Part shown: piece by piece, positions 1-7,415 of the stretch | Position numbering within the stretch: position 1 is the stretch's first letter | Layout: the number at the start of each line of letters is the position of its first letter | Origin: Anaerolineae bacterium | GTDB taxonomy: Bacteria > Chloroflexota > Anaerolineae > JAAYZQ01 | Direction of reading: 5' to 3' | Length of the DNA: 14,886 bases | Assembly: GCA_016926595.1 (NCBI GenBank) | Contig: JAFGOG010000141.1 | Span: 1-14,886, forward strand | Made by a program: the position numbers and the translations under genes | Notes under the pieces: generated by a model | Seen by the model: only the letters and a program-made list of their open reading frames with translations | What the model was told of the DNA's origin: nothing | The model's database searches: none

Positions 1-1
1 C

Positions 2-3000
2 GTCGGCGCCGACAACCGCTCCGTCAATGCCACCACCCTGGCCTTTACCACCTCGTCGCCCAACCAGGTCGTCTACTTCTGGCTCGACCTGGCTGGCGGC
101 CGGATCCAGGCAACAACCCACGCCGCGCCGCCCCAGCCCGGCTATGACGACAACATCTGGTGGGATGGCCTGGAGCACGACTCGCGGAGCGACCTCTACC
201 GCGTACCCTTTGGCGCTGTGCCCGAGAACACCCCGGTTACACTCCGCTTCCGCACCTATGCCGGCGACGTGACCGGCGTCAAGGTCCGGGTATGGGACAC
301 GGCACCAGCCGCCCAGGCGCTCTACCCGATGGCCGTGGCCGCCACCATGCCCGGCGCTCCATACGACTATGATATCTGGCAGTTGGAGCTGACCGCGCCT
401 GCCTATCCGACCATCCTCTACTACCGCTTTGTCGTCACCGACGGCGCCGACACCGACTATTACGAGGACGACGGCCTGTTCGACGGCGGGCTGGGCCAGG
501 CGTATGACGATTCGCTCGACTATTCATACCAGATCGACGTCTACGACCCCGCCTTTGAGACACCCGACTGGTTCAAGAACGCGGTCGTATACCAGATCTT
601 CCCCGACCGCTTTCGCAACAGCCTGTCGGCCAACGACCCGATCAGCGGCACTTTTTTCTACGGCGAAACTCCCGGCGTGCTCGAGGCGCCCCAGTGGAAC
701 TGGATCGTGCCCGACCCGCGCGAGGCCGGACCCTGGTGCAACTCTTACAGCAAGCTCTTCTACGGCGGCGATCTGCAGGGGATCATCGACAGGCTGGATT
801 ACCTTCAAAACCTGGGCGTCACGACGCTGTATCTGAACCCAATTTTCGAGTCGCCCTCCAACCACAAGTACGACACGACCAACTATGAGGTCGTCGACGA
901 CAATTTCGGCGACCTGGCGACCTTCCAGGCGCTGGTTGCCGAGCTGGAGACGAGGGGCATGCACCTGGTGCTCGACGGCGTCTTTAACCACACCTCCAGC
1001 GATAGCTCCTACTTTGACCGCTACGGGCGATATCCCGAGGCGGGCGCCTGCGAGGACGTGAACAGCCCGTACCGTAGCTGGTACTACTTTACCCCGGCCA
1101 GCCCGCCCGGCACCGGCGTCTGCGCCGGCGACACCAGCTACCAGGCCTGGTGGGGCTTTGACTCGCTGCCCAAGCTGAACACCACCGACGAGCAGGACGT
1201 GCGCGATTATCTCTACCGCACCGTGCCGGCTATCGCCGCCTATTGGCTGGGCCAGGGCGCCGACGGCTGGCGATTGGACGTCGCCGGTGACGTGAATTCG
1301 ACCTTCTGGCAGGACTGGCGGCCCTACATCCGCAACGCCAACCCCGACGCGATCACCATCGCCGAAGAGTGGGGCGACGCCAGCCGCTTCATCCTGGGTG
1401 ACCAGTTGGACAGCTCCATGAACTACCGCTTCCGCAACGCCCTGATCGGCCTGCTGCGCGACACCGACTGGCAGGACACCAACAGCGCCATCCCCGCCCT
1501 CACCGTCAGCCAATTCGACAGCCTGATGCACAGCATCCAGGAGGACTATCCGCCCGAGGCCTGGTACGCCCTCATGAACCTGGTCGACAGCCACGACACC
1601 AACCGCGTCTTGATCCCGCTCGACCAGGACGGCGACCCGACCGATGCCGACTATAGCGACGGCAAGGCCCGCCAGAAGGTGCTGGCCATCGTCCAGATGA
1701 CCATGCCCGGCGCGCCGACCATCTACTACGGCGACGAGGTAGGCCTTACCGGCTTTGGCCAGGCCAGCGCTAACAACCCCGGCGGCGTCTACTACAGCGA
1801 CCCGTACAACCGCCAGCCCTTCCCCTGGCCCGACCAGCCGGGCTACGACGACCTGCCCGCCTGGCGCAAGTATGACACGGCGATGCGGCTCCACTATGCG
1901 GCGCTGGCGGCCATCCGCAACGCCCACCCGGCGCTGCGCACCGGCTCGTTCGACACCCTGCTGGCCGACGACGACGCCCAGGTCTATGCCTACGGCCGCA
2001 GGCTGGGCGATGACGCCGCCGTGGTCGTGGTCAACCGCAGCACCACGGTCTACGGCGTTAACCAGTCCATAGCACTGGACGTGACCGGCTACCTGCCCGA
2101 AGGCACGGTCCTGACCGATGCGCTGAACGGCGGCAGTTACACCGTCACCGGCGGCCAGCTCGCCCCGACCGTACCGCCCATGTGGGGCGCCGTCTTGACC
2201 GTCAACCCCGGCCAGGACCTGACCCCTCCCGCTGCCCCCGCCAACCTGGCCGCGGTCGAAGGCGACGGCCACGTCGACCTCTCCTGGGACGCCGTGCCCG
2301 GCGCCGTCGCCTACAACCTCTATCACAGCTACGTCACCGGCGGCGGCTATGCCTTGGTCGCCTCGGGCCTGGCCGGCGCAACCTACGACGACACGACGGT
2401 GACCAACGGTACCTGGTACTACTATATCGCCACCGCCCTCGACGCCGCCGGCAACGAGAGCGCCCGCTCCAATGAAGCGGCGGCCCTGCCTCACGCTGCC
2501 ATCGGCTGGGCCGGCAGCCTCGAGCCGCCGGCCATTGTCCACACCATCGGCGTCACCCCCACCCAGCCCATCTCGGCCCAGGTCTGGATCGGCGGCGTGA
2601 CCGATTCGCCCGGGCAGGGCCAGGGAGTCATGGCCGAGATAGGCTACGGCATCAGCGGCACGGTGCCTAGCACCTGGGATGCGTGGGTCACGGCCAGCTA
2701 TGTGGGCGACGTGGGCAACAACGACCAATACGCCGCCAGCCTTACTCCAGAGATGACCGGGACGTTCCAATACCTGGCCCGCTTTAGCACCACCCAGGGC
2801 CGTGACTGGACCTACGCCTACACCGCTGCCAGCCAGCCGGGCGTGCTCACCGTCCTGCCCTCAGGCGACACCATACCACCAACTGAGCCGCTCAACCTGC
2901 GTGTGACTGACTGGGCAGCGGATCGCATCGAGTTGGCCTGGGACCCGGTAGCTGGCGACCCGACGCTGTATGCCTACGACGTCTATCGCAGTATTCTCAG

Positions 3001-3862
3001 CGGCACACTCTACACCCACATCGGCCGCGTGCTGGCGCCGGAGACGGCCTACACCGATCTGGCGGTCATGAGCGGCAACACCTACTACTATGTCGTCCAG
3101 GCGGTCGACGCCAGCTTTAACCGCTCCGGTTATTCCAACCAGGTCGAGGCCACAGCCGAGCCGCAGAAGGTAGCCGTCACCTTCCAGGCGGTCGTGCCCG
3201 ACTATACCCCGCCCGACGCCACGGTCTATGTCGTGGGCGACACCCCCGAGCTGTGCGGCTGGTGCAACCCGCAGACGGTCGCCCTGGCCAAGACGGGTGA
3301 CGTCACCTGGACGCGGGTGATCACCCTGCCCGACGGGCTGGTCATCCAGTACAAGTACACCCGCGGCAACTGGGACATCAACGAGTGGTGGGGGCCGATC
3401 GTGGGACTCGACAACCGCCACGCGGCGGTCGACTATGGCGCCGACGGCCAGCAGCTCCTGGCCGATACGGTCCACTACTGGCGCGACCCGCTGGTCATCG
3501 ATCACCGGCCGGCCAGCAGTGAGTTCGGCGTGGATCCGTCGGCGACGATCAGCGTCACCCTCAGCCGCTACCTGGACCCGGTGACGGTCACCCCGGACAA
3601 TGTGACGGTCAGCGGCGGGGCGGCGGCGCCAACACTGGAGATCGGCTTCTTCCACCACGCCGAGATGACGGCGACGACGATCCTGCTGACGCCGACGGCG
3701 CCGCTGGAGGAGGGCGCCATCTATGTGGTGACCCTCAAGACCGGCCTGAAAGGGCTGCCCGCCGATAACGAGGGGATTGCCCTGCAGCAGGAGTATGCCT
3801 GGGGCTTTTTCACCGCCGGCGCCTACTGGTACTACCTGCCGGTCATCGCCAAGGGCGACTAG
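2..3862 (+). CDS. Secreted GH13 alpha-glucanase (amylopullulanase/neopullulanase-like), 5' end outside the window
   Basis: Hydrolyses alpha-1,4 and possibly alpha-1,6 bonds of starch, pullulan or glycogen outside the cell (family inference). The frame is open from base 2, so the true start and signal peptide lie upstream; the GTG at 218 is internal. 1286 codons are visible. Order: CBM34-like N-domain (to ~nt 540); GH13 barrel from WFKNAVVYQIFPDRF; C-domain to ~2215; FN3 (~2219-2490); a beta module shared with the next gene (~2495-2860); FN3 (~2869-3165); CBM20-like starch-binding domain (~3168-3490) with YKYTRGNW; Big_5 (~3491-3815); tail YWYYLPVIAKGD. All GH13 motifs are intact in visible-fragment numbering: DGVFNH (D325, H330), GWRLD (nucleophile D426), AEEW (acid/base E455), SHD (H531, D532). 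Cysteine pairs GACED/GVCAG and CGWC suggest disulfides. Alpha-amylase versus amylopullulanase specificity cannot be decided from sequence. Confidence 0.93.
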   Translation, partial: VGADNRSVNATTLAFTTSSPNQVVYFWLDLAGGRIQATTHAAPPQPGYDDNIWWDGLEHDSRSDLYRVPFGAVPENTPVTLRFRTYAGDVTGVKVRVWDTAPAAQALYPMAVAATMPGAPYDYDIWQLELTAPAYPTILYYRFVVTDGADTDYYEDDGLFDGGLGQAYDDSLDYSYQIDVYDPAFETPDWFKNAVVYQIFPDRFRNSLSANDPISGTFFYGETPGVLEAPQWNWIVPDPREAGPWCNSYSKLFYGGDLQGIIDRLDYLQNLGVTTLYLNPIFESPSNHKYDTTNYEVVDDNFGDLATFQALVAELETRGMHLVLDGVFNHTSSDSSYFDRYGRYPEAGACEDVNSPYRSWYYFTPASPPGTGVCAGDTSYQAWWGFDSLPKLNTTDEQDVRDYLYRTVPAIAAYWLGQGADGWRLDVAGDVNSTFWQDWRPYIRNANPDAITIAEEWGDASRFILGDQLDSSMNYRFRNALIGLLRDTDWQDTNSAIPALTVSQFDSLMHSIQEDYPPEAWYALMNLVDSHDTNRVLIPLDQDGDPTDADYSDGKARQKVLAIVQMTMPGAPTIYYGDEVGLTGFGQASANNPGGVYYSDPYNRQPFPWPDQPGYDDLPAWRKYDTAMRLHYAALAAIRNAHPALRTGSFDTLLADDDAQVYAYGRRLGDDAAVVVVNRSTTVYGVNQSIALDVTGYLPEGTVLTDALNGGSYTVTGGQLAPTVPPMWGAVLTVNPGQDLTPPAAPANLAAVEGDGHVDLSWDAVPGAVAYNLYHSYVTGGGYALVASGLAGATYDDTTVTNGTWYYYIATALDAAGNESARSNEAAALPHAAIGWAGSLEPPAIVHTIGVTPTQPISAQVWIGGVTDSPGQGQGVMAEIGYGISGTVPSTWDAWVTASYVGDVGNNDQYAASLTPEMTGTFQYLARFSTTQGRDWTYAYTAASQPGVLTVLPSGDTIPPTEPLNLRVTDWAADRIELAWDPVAGDPTLYAYDVYRSILSGTLYTHIGRVLAPETAYTDLAVMSGNTYYYVVQAVDASFNRSGYSNQVEATAEPQKVAVTFQAVVPDYTPPDATVYVVGDTPELCGWCNPQTVALAKTGDVTWTRVITLPDGLVIQYKYTRGNWDINEWWGPIVGLDNRHAAVDYGADGQQLLADTVHYWRDPLVIDHRPASSEFGVDPSATISVTLSRYLDPVTVTPDNVTVSGGAAAPTLEIGFFHHAEMTATTILLTPTAPLEEGAIYVVTLKTGLKGLPADNEGIALQQEYAWGFFTAGAYWYYLPVIAKGD

Positions 3863-3878
3863 TCGCGGTTTCTGCAGC

Positions 3879-3912
3879 AAGCAGGGGTCTGGTCATAACT
3901 AGGCCCCTGCTT
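3879..3912 (+). terminator. Intergenic hairpin after the GH13 gene
   Basis: The arm AAGCAGGGGTCT (3879-3890) pairs with AGGCCCCTGCTT (3901-3912). This gives 12 bp with one G-T wobble and a 10-nt loop, starting 16 nt after the stop codon. The following bases (CATTGCGAG) are not a T-tract, so it is either a non-canonical terminator or an RNA 3'-end stabiliser/processing signal. Confidence 0.6.
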
Positions 3913-3944
3913 CATTGCGAGAATACGGTAAGACCATTTGAGGT

Positions 3945-3974
3945 TTGACACTTTGCCTGGCCTTGTGTTATACT
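3945..3974 (+). promoter_or_regulatory. Sigma-70 type promoter for the secreted-protein genes
   Basis: A perfect -35 TTGACA (3945-3950) is followed by an 18-nt spacer and TATACT (3969-3974), one base off the -10 consensus. A TG two bases upstream of the -10 makes it an extended -10. Transcription should start near 3980-3983, leaving a leader of about 180 nt before the ATG at 4164. It lies downstream of the gene 1 hairpin and is the only strong promoter I see ahead of genes 2 and 3, so it probably serves both. Confidence 0.8.
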
Positions 3975-3980
3975 CATAAA

Positions 3981-4163
3981 GCATCGACGGCAGACAGCCC
4001 AGGGTTTTCGCACAGAACAGTCAACACCAGACCGGCTTTAGAGTTTAAGAAAGCAGCCAAAACAGGCAATACGCGAGTCCAGAGGTCCACGAGAAGGCAG
4101 CTAGTCTCCCAGGGCGGTTTGTAGGCTTTGACTACACAAGACGCATCCAAAGGAGGAAATACG
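3981..4163 (+). promoter_or_regulatory. Long 5' leader, no recognised riboswitch
   Basis: About 180 nt between the predicted transcription start and the ATG. It is less GC-rich than the genes around it. A small hairpin, TGTAG (4120-4124) with CTACA (4132-4136) and a 7-nt loop, ends 14 nt before the Shine-Dalgarno. CCCAGGG occurs twice (3998-4004 and 4108-4114). I compared it from memory with the c-di-GMP, SAM, cobalamin and c-di-AMP aptamer cores and found no match. A structured regulatory leader is possible but unproven. Confidence 0.35.
4151..4156 (+). promoter_or_regulatory. Shine-Dalgarno fixing the start at 4164
   Basis: A perfect AGGAGG lies 7 nt before the ATG at 4164. An in-frame TTG at 4128 would start upstream of this site and put 12 polar residues ahead of a normal signal peptide, so the ATG is chosen. 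Confidence 0.85.
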
Positions 4164-7100
4164 ATGGCTTTGAAACAGCGGTACGTTGCTACCATAGGTA
4201 TGACCTTGGCCTTTGCCGGGTTACTGCTGCTTGGCATGCTGGTCCTGATCTCGCCGGACGCCAGTGCAATGAAGCCAGCTCAGGACCGGATGGCCCAGCA
4301 GGGAGCCCCGGAGAACTCTACCCCTCAGCCTCTGCCCTTCAGCCAGGATTGGACCAACACCAATCTCGTCACCGCAGACGACGACTGGTCGGGCGTTCCG
4401 GGCGTCATGGGCTACCGGGGTGATGGCCTTACGGGGGCAACTGGCACCGATCCCCAGACACTGCTCATGGATGGCACCGACACACCGGTGGATGTGAATG
4501 CCAACCGGACCGACCCCGACACCTTCATCACTGGAGGCGTGAGCGAGTTCGAGATCGCAGACCCGGTCGTGGCTCTGCAGGGCTCGGGCACCGCAGACGC
4601 ACCTTTTCTGCTCGTCACGGTGGATACCTCCGGCTATAGCAACATCGTCGTCTCCTACAACCTGCGTGACATCGACGGCTCTGCCGACGACGCCATTCAG
4701 CAGGTGGCGCTTCACTACCGGATCGGCGACAGCGGGGACTTTACCAACCTGCCCGACGGCTACGTGCCGGACGCGACCACGGGCCCCAGCCTGGCGGTAT
4801 TGGTGACGCCGATCAACGTGACGCTGCCGGCCGACGCCGATAACCAGTCCGTAGTCCAGATCCGCGTCATGACCACCAACGCCGTTGGCAGTGACGAATG
4901 GGTGGGCGTTGACGACATATCTATTACCGGAACGTCCGGTGACCTGGCGCCGGCTGTGGCAAGTACCGATCCTGAGGACGGCGCGACCGGCGTGGCGATC
5001 GACGCCAACATCCTAATTACCTTCACCGAGCCGGTGGCAGTCGCGGGTACCTGGTTCAACATCAACTGCTCGATCAGCGGCGACCACGCGGCCACCGTGT
5101 CTGGCGGCGACACTACGTTCACCCTGGACCCGGCCATCGACTTTTCCAATGACGACGTTTGCACCACGACCATCTATGCCTCACAGGTCACCGACCTGGA
5201 CACCGATGACCCGCCCGACAACATGGCCGCTGACTATATCTGGACCTTCACTGTCGCATCTCTAACGGCTGACGTTACTTTTGTGTACCACGACCTTGAG
5301 GATGTGATATGGGCCGGCGATCAGCTTTATCTTGCCGGCGACTTTAACGGTTGGAGCACCATCGCCACCCCGATGACGGGCGACGTAGGCGGCGAGGTCT
5401 TTACCGCCACCGTCACCAGCCTTGTGATTGGCAATAGCTACGAGTACAAATATGTGGTCAAGAGCGGCGGCGATCAGTGGGATTGGCTGCAAACGGCCAA
5501 TCGCAGCTTTGCCGTCACTGGTCCCGAGACCCTGAACGACTATCGGGACGTCGCCGTCGGCTGGGCCGTGCTCCAATGGCCACCCACCCTGCAAGCCAAG
5601 GCCTTCCAGCCGACCGACCCGGTCTATGGCCGGCTCTACATCCAGAATGTCACCAACCCGGTTGGCGAAGGGCGCGGCATCAAGGCCGAGGTGGGCTATG
5701 GCAACAGCGTCACGCCTTCCGACTGGACCTGGTTCCCGATGGTTTTTAACGTAGATGACTTTAACAACGACGAGTTCACGGGCGTGATCACTCCCACGGC
5801 AGGCGGGATCTATTCCTACACCGTGCGCTTTGACGGAAACTGGGGATCGGGCAACCCCAATGCCGAGTGGACCTACGGCGACCTGGATGGTTATGCGCCG
5901 GGCGTGGACCCCTTCGAGCTAGATCAAACCGGCGTGATGACCGTGATCATCTACGACGTAGAGGTCCTCAAGACCGCCGCCCCGGCGGAGATCATCGTCG
6001 AGGACGGGTTGGGTGCTCTTGTCACCCACACCATCACGATCAACAACCTCTCCACCCTGACCGACACGGTCGGGGTGACGATCACCGACCTGCTGCCGCC
6101 AGGCTTTGTCTATGTGAGCGATACTGCCCCTGTGCCGCCTATTAACACCAATCCGCCGATCTGGATTCTGACCGACCCCATCGCCGCGGGCGAGAGCCTG
6201 GGCTTCCAGGTTGTAGTATCGGCCACCGACGCCATCACCCGCTCGGGCTCGTACACCAACGTGGTGACTATCGAGGTAAGCCCGCCCGATTGGCTGGAGA
6301 GCAACAACGAGGCCGAGGCCACGGTGATGGTTTATCGCTTGCTGTCGATCGCCGAAGCACGGCTGAGGCCCATCGACGAGCTGGTGCTGGTCGAAGGGAC
6401 AGTCACAGTAGAGCCGGGCGTCTTCAAAGAGTCGACAAATCCTAACCGCAAGCTGTATATGGAGGACGATACTGGTGGAGTGCTTGTCTATCGCGCCGAG
6501 CAACTGGACCCTGTAGACCGCAGTCACAAGGTGCGTGTGCTTGGCACAATGGACGAGTACCGGACTGAGACCGAGCTCGTACCCGCACTCGCCGCCGACG
6601 TGATCGACCTCGGCCCCACCTCTCCCGTTGTTCCCCTCGCCATCGACACCGGTGCGGTTGACGAGAGCGTTGAAGGTCAGCTGGTCCAGATCGCCGGGAC
6701 GATCATCGACAAGCCGTCCAGTTACCAGCTTCAGGTGGACGATGGCTCGGGGATGGTGTGGGTGTACCGCTACTACAACCTGGGCCAGCCAGGCGATCCC
6801 AACTACATCGATTTTTCGACGCTGCTGGTGGGCGACTATGTGTTGGTGACGGGGGTGACCCGCGGCTACGACTACAGCGGCACGGTGCGCCGTGAGATCC
6901 TGCCCCGCGGTCCCGCCGACGTGAGCAAGCCTGTGGCCGACCTGACCACCTCGACCAAGGCCTCAGAACCCGCCGATCAGCAGGTGCGGGCTGGCGACCT
7001 GGTCACCTACACGATCACCCTGATCAACGTCGGCACCCTGGATGTCACGGCTACCGCCGTAGACAGCCTGCCCGGCTATTATACTGTCTATGACGCCGGC

Positions 7101-7349
7101 GATTTCGTCGAGGCGCCTGCGGGCACCTTGACCTGGACCGGCCTGGTCCCGGGCGGAGGGCAAGTCGAGCTCCAGTTTGTCGCCCGGGTGATCGACGGCC
7201 TGGCCGGCTTGCCGGTCGGCGTAACCCCGCTGGCCAACAGCGTGCTGATCGACGACGGCATCCATACCGCGTTCTACGTGCTTGACCCGTTGCCGCCGTG
7301 GGTGATCAAATATGGGGTTTACCTGCCCCTGGTCTCGCGCAACCAGTAG
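4164..7349 (+). CDS. Secreted multidomain glucan-binding-like protein with DUF11 and OB-fold modules
   Basis: 1061 aa with no catalytic domain that I recognise. A signal peptide covers residues 1-35: KQR, then a hydrophobic core about LAFAGLLLLGMLVLI, with probable cleavage after DASA. Order: N-terminal beta-sandwich of the kind seen in secreted multidomain proteins (~53-262); Big_5 (~263-366, PEDGATGV...ITFTEPV); CBM48/CBM20-like domain (~368-466, LYLAGDFNGW and YEYKYV); a beta module shared with the GH13 protein (~463-595); DUF11-type domain (~596-724, ending SNNEAEATV); paired OB folds (~725-923, IAEARLRP...VLVEGTVTV then DDGSGMVWVY); second DUF11-type domain (~924-1041); tail YGVYLPLVSRNQ. 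The FNGW-type module and the GH13 neighbour suggest alpha-glucan binding at the cell surface. It may be an accessory or scaffold protein; this role is inference. Confidence 0.88.
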   Translation: MALKQRYVATIGMTLAFAGLLLLGMLVLISPDASAMKPAQDRMAQQGAPENSTPQPLPFSQDWTNTNLVTADDDWSGVPGVMGYRGDGLTGATGTDPQTLLMDGTDTPVDVNANRTDPDTFITGGVSEFEIADPVVALQGSGTADAPFLLVTVDTSGYSNIVVSYNLRDIDGSADDAIQQVALHYRIGDSGDFTNLPDGYVPDATTGPSLAVLVTPINVTLPADADNQSVVQIRVMTTNAVGSDEWVGVDDISITGTSGDLAPAVASTDPEDGATGVAIDANILITFTEPVAVAGTWFNINCSISGDHAATVSGGDTTFTLDPAIDFSNDDVCTTTIYASQVTDLDTDDPPDNMAADYIWTFTVASLTADVTFVYHDLEDVIWAGDQLYLAGDFNGWSTIATPMTGDVGGEVFTATVTSLVIGNSYEYKYVVKSGGDQWDWLQTANRSFAVTGPETLNDYRDVAVGWAVLQWPPTLQAKAFQPTDPVYGRLYIQNVTNPVGEGRGIKAEVGYGNSVTPSDWTWFPMVFNVDDFNNDEFTGVITPTAGGIYSYTVRFDGNWGSGNPNAEWTYGDLDGYAPGVDPFELDQTGVMTVIIYDVEVLKTAAPAEIIVEDGLGALVTHTITINNLSTLTDTVGVTITDLLPPGFVYVSDTAPVPPINTNPPIWILTDPIAAGESLGFQVVVSATDAITRSGSYTNVVTIEVSPPDWLESNNEAEATVMVYRLLSIAEARLRPIDELVLVEGTVTVEPGVFKESTNPNRKLYMEDDTGGVLVYRAEQLDPVDRSHKVRVLGTMDEYRTETELVPALAADVIDLGPTSPVVPLAIDTGAVDESVEGQLVQIAGTIIDKPSSYQLQVDDGSGMVWVYRYYNLGQPGDPNYIDFSTLLVGDYVLVTGVTRGYDYSGTVRREILPRGPADVSKPVADLTTSTKASEPADQQVRAGDLVTYTITLINVGTLDVTATAVDSLPGYYTVYDAGDFVEAPAGTLTWTGLVPGGGQVELQFVARVIDGLAGLPVGVTPLANSVLIDDGIHTAFYVLDPLPPWVIKYGVYLPLVSRNQ

Positions 7350-7360
7350 ATTTATCGAGG

Positions 7361-7392
7361 AAGGTGCCAGGCAGATCTGCGCCTGGCACCTT
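7361..7392 (+). terminator. Perfect 12-bp hairpin between genes 2 and 3
   Basis: AAGGTGCCAGGC (7361-7372) pairs perfectly with GCCTGGCACCTT (7381-7392) across an 8-nt loop. It begins 11 nt after the stop codon. The bases after it (CTTGCTTCAA) are only moderately T-rich. Gene 3 starts 23 nt later with no visible promoter in between, so the hairpin probably attenuates rather than fully stops transcription, or protects the upstream mRNA end. Confidence 0.65.
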
Positions 7393-7405
7393 CTTGCTTC
7401 AACGT

Positions 7406-7410
7406 GGAGG
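7406..7410 (+). promoter_or_regulatory. Shine-Dalgarno fixing the start at 7416
   Basis: GGAGG lies 5 nt before the ATG at 7416. The in-frame GTG at 7404 overlaps the binding site itself and has no site of its own, so the ATG is preferred. Confidence 0.8.
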
Positions 7411-7415
7411 AAAGA

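Noticed and set aside
218..220. GTG at 218 as the start of the GH13 gene
   Set aside because: The same frame is open back to base 2 and encodes recognisable N-domain sequence (DNIWWDGLEHDSRSDLYR) before 218, with no signal peptide after it. The gene starts outside the window.
524..2770. 748-codon open frame on the minus strand opposite the GH13 gene
   Set aside because: It is rich in Val, Gly, Asp and Ala with no recognisable domain, and lies wholly opposite a gene with intact GH13 catalytic motifs. It is a high-GC shadow frame.
4128..4163. TTG at 4128 as the start of gene 2
   Set aside because: It would place the perfect AGGAGG inside the coding region and add polar residues before the signal peptide; the ATG at 4164 fits both.
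3981..4163. Riboswitch in the leader of gene 2
   Set aside because: No aptamer core that I know (c-di-GMP-I, SAM-I, cobalamin, c-di-AMP) can be matched; kept only as an unassigned leader.
7404..7415. GTG at 7404 as the start of gene 3
   Set aside because: It overlaps the Shine-Dalgarno used by the ATG at 7416 and has none of its own.
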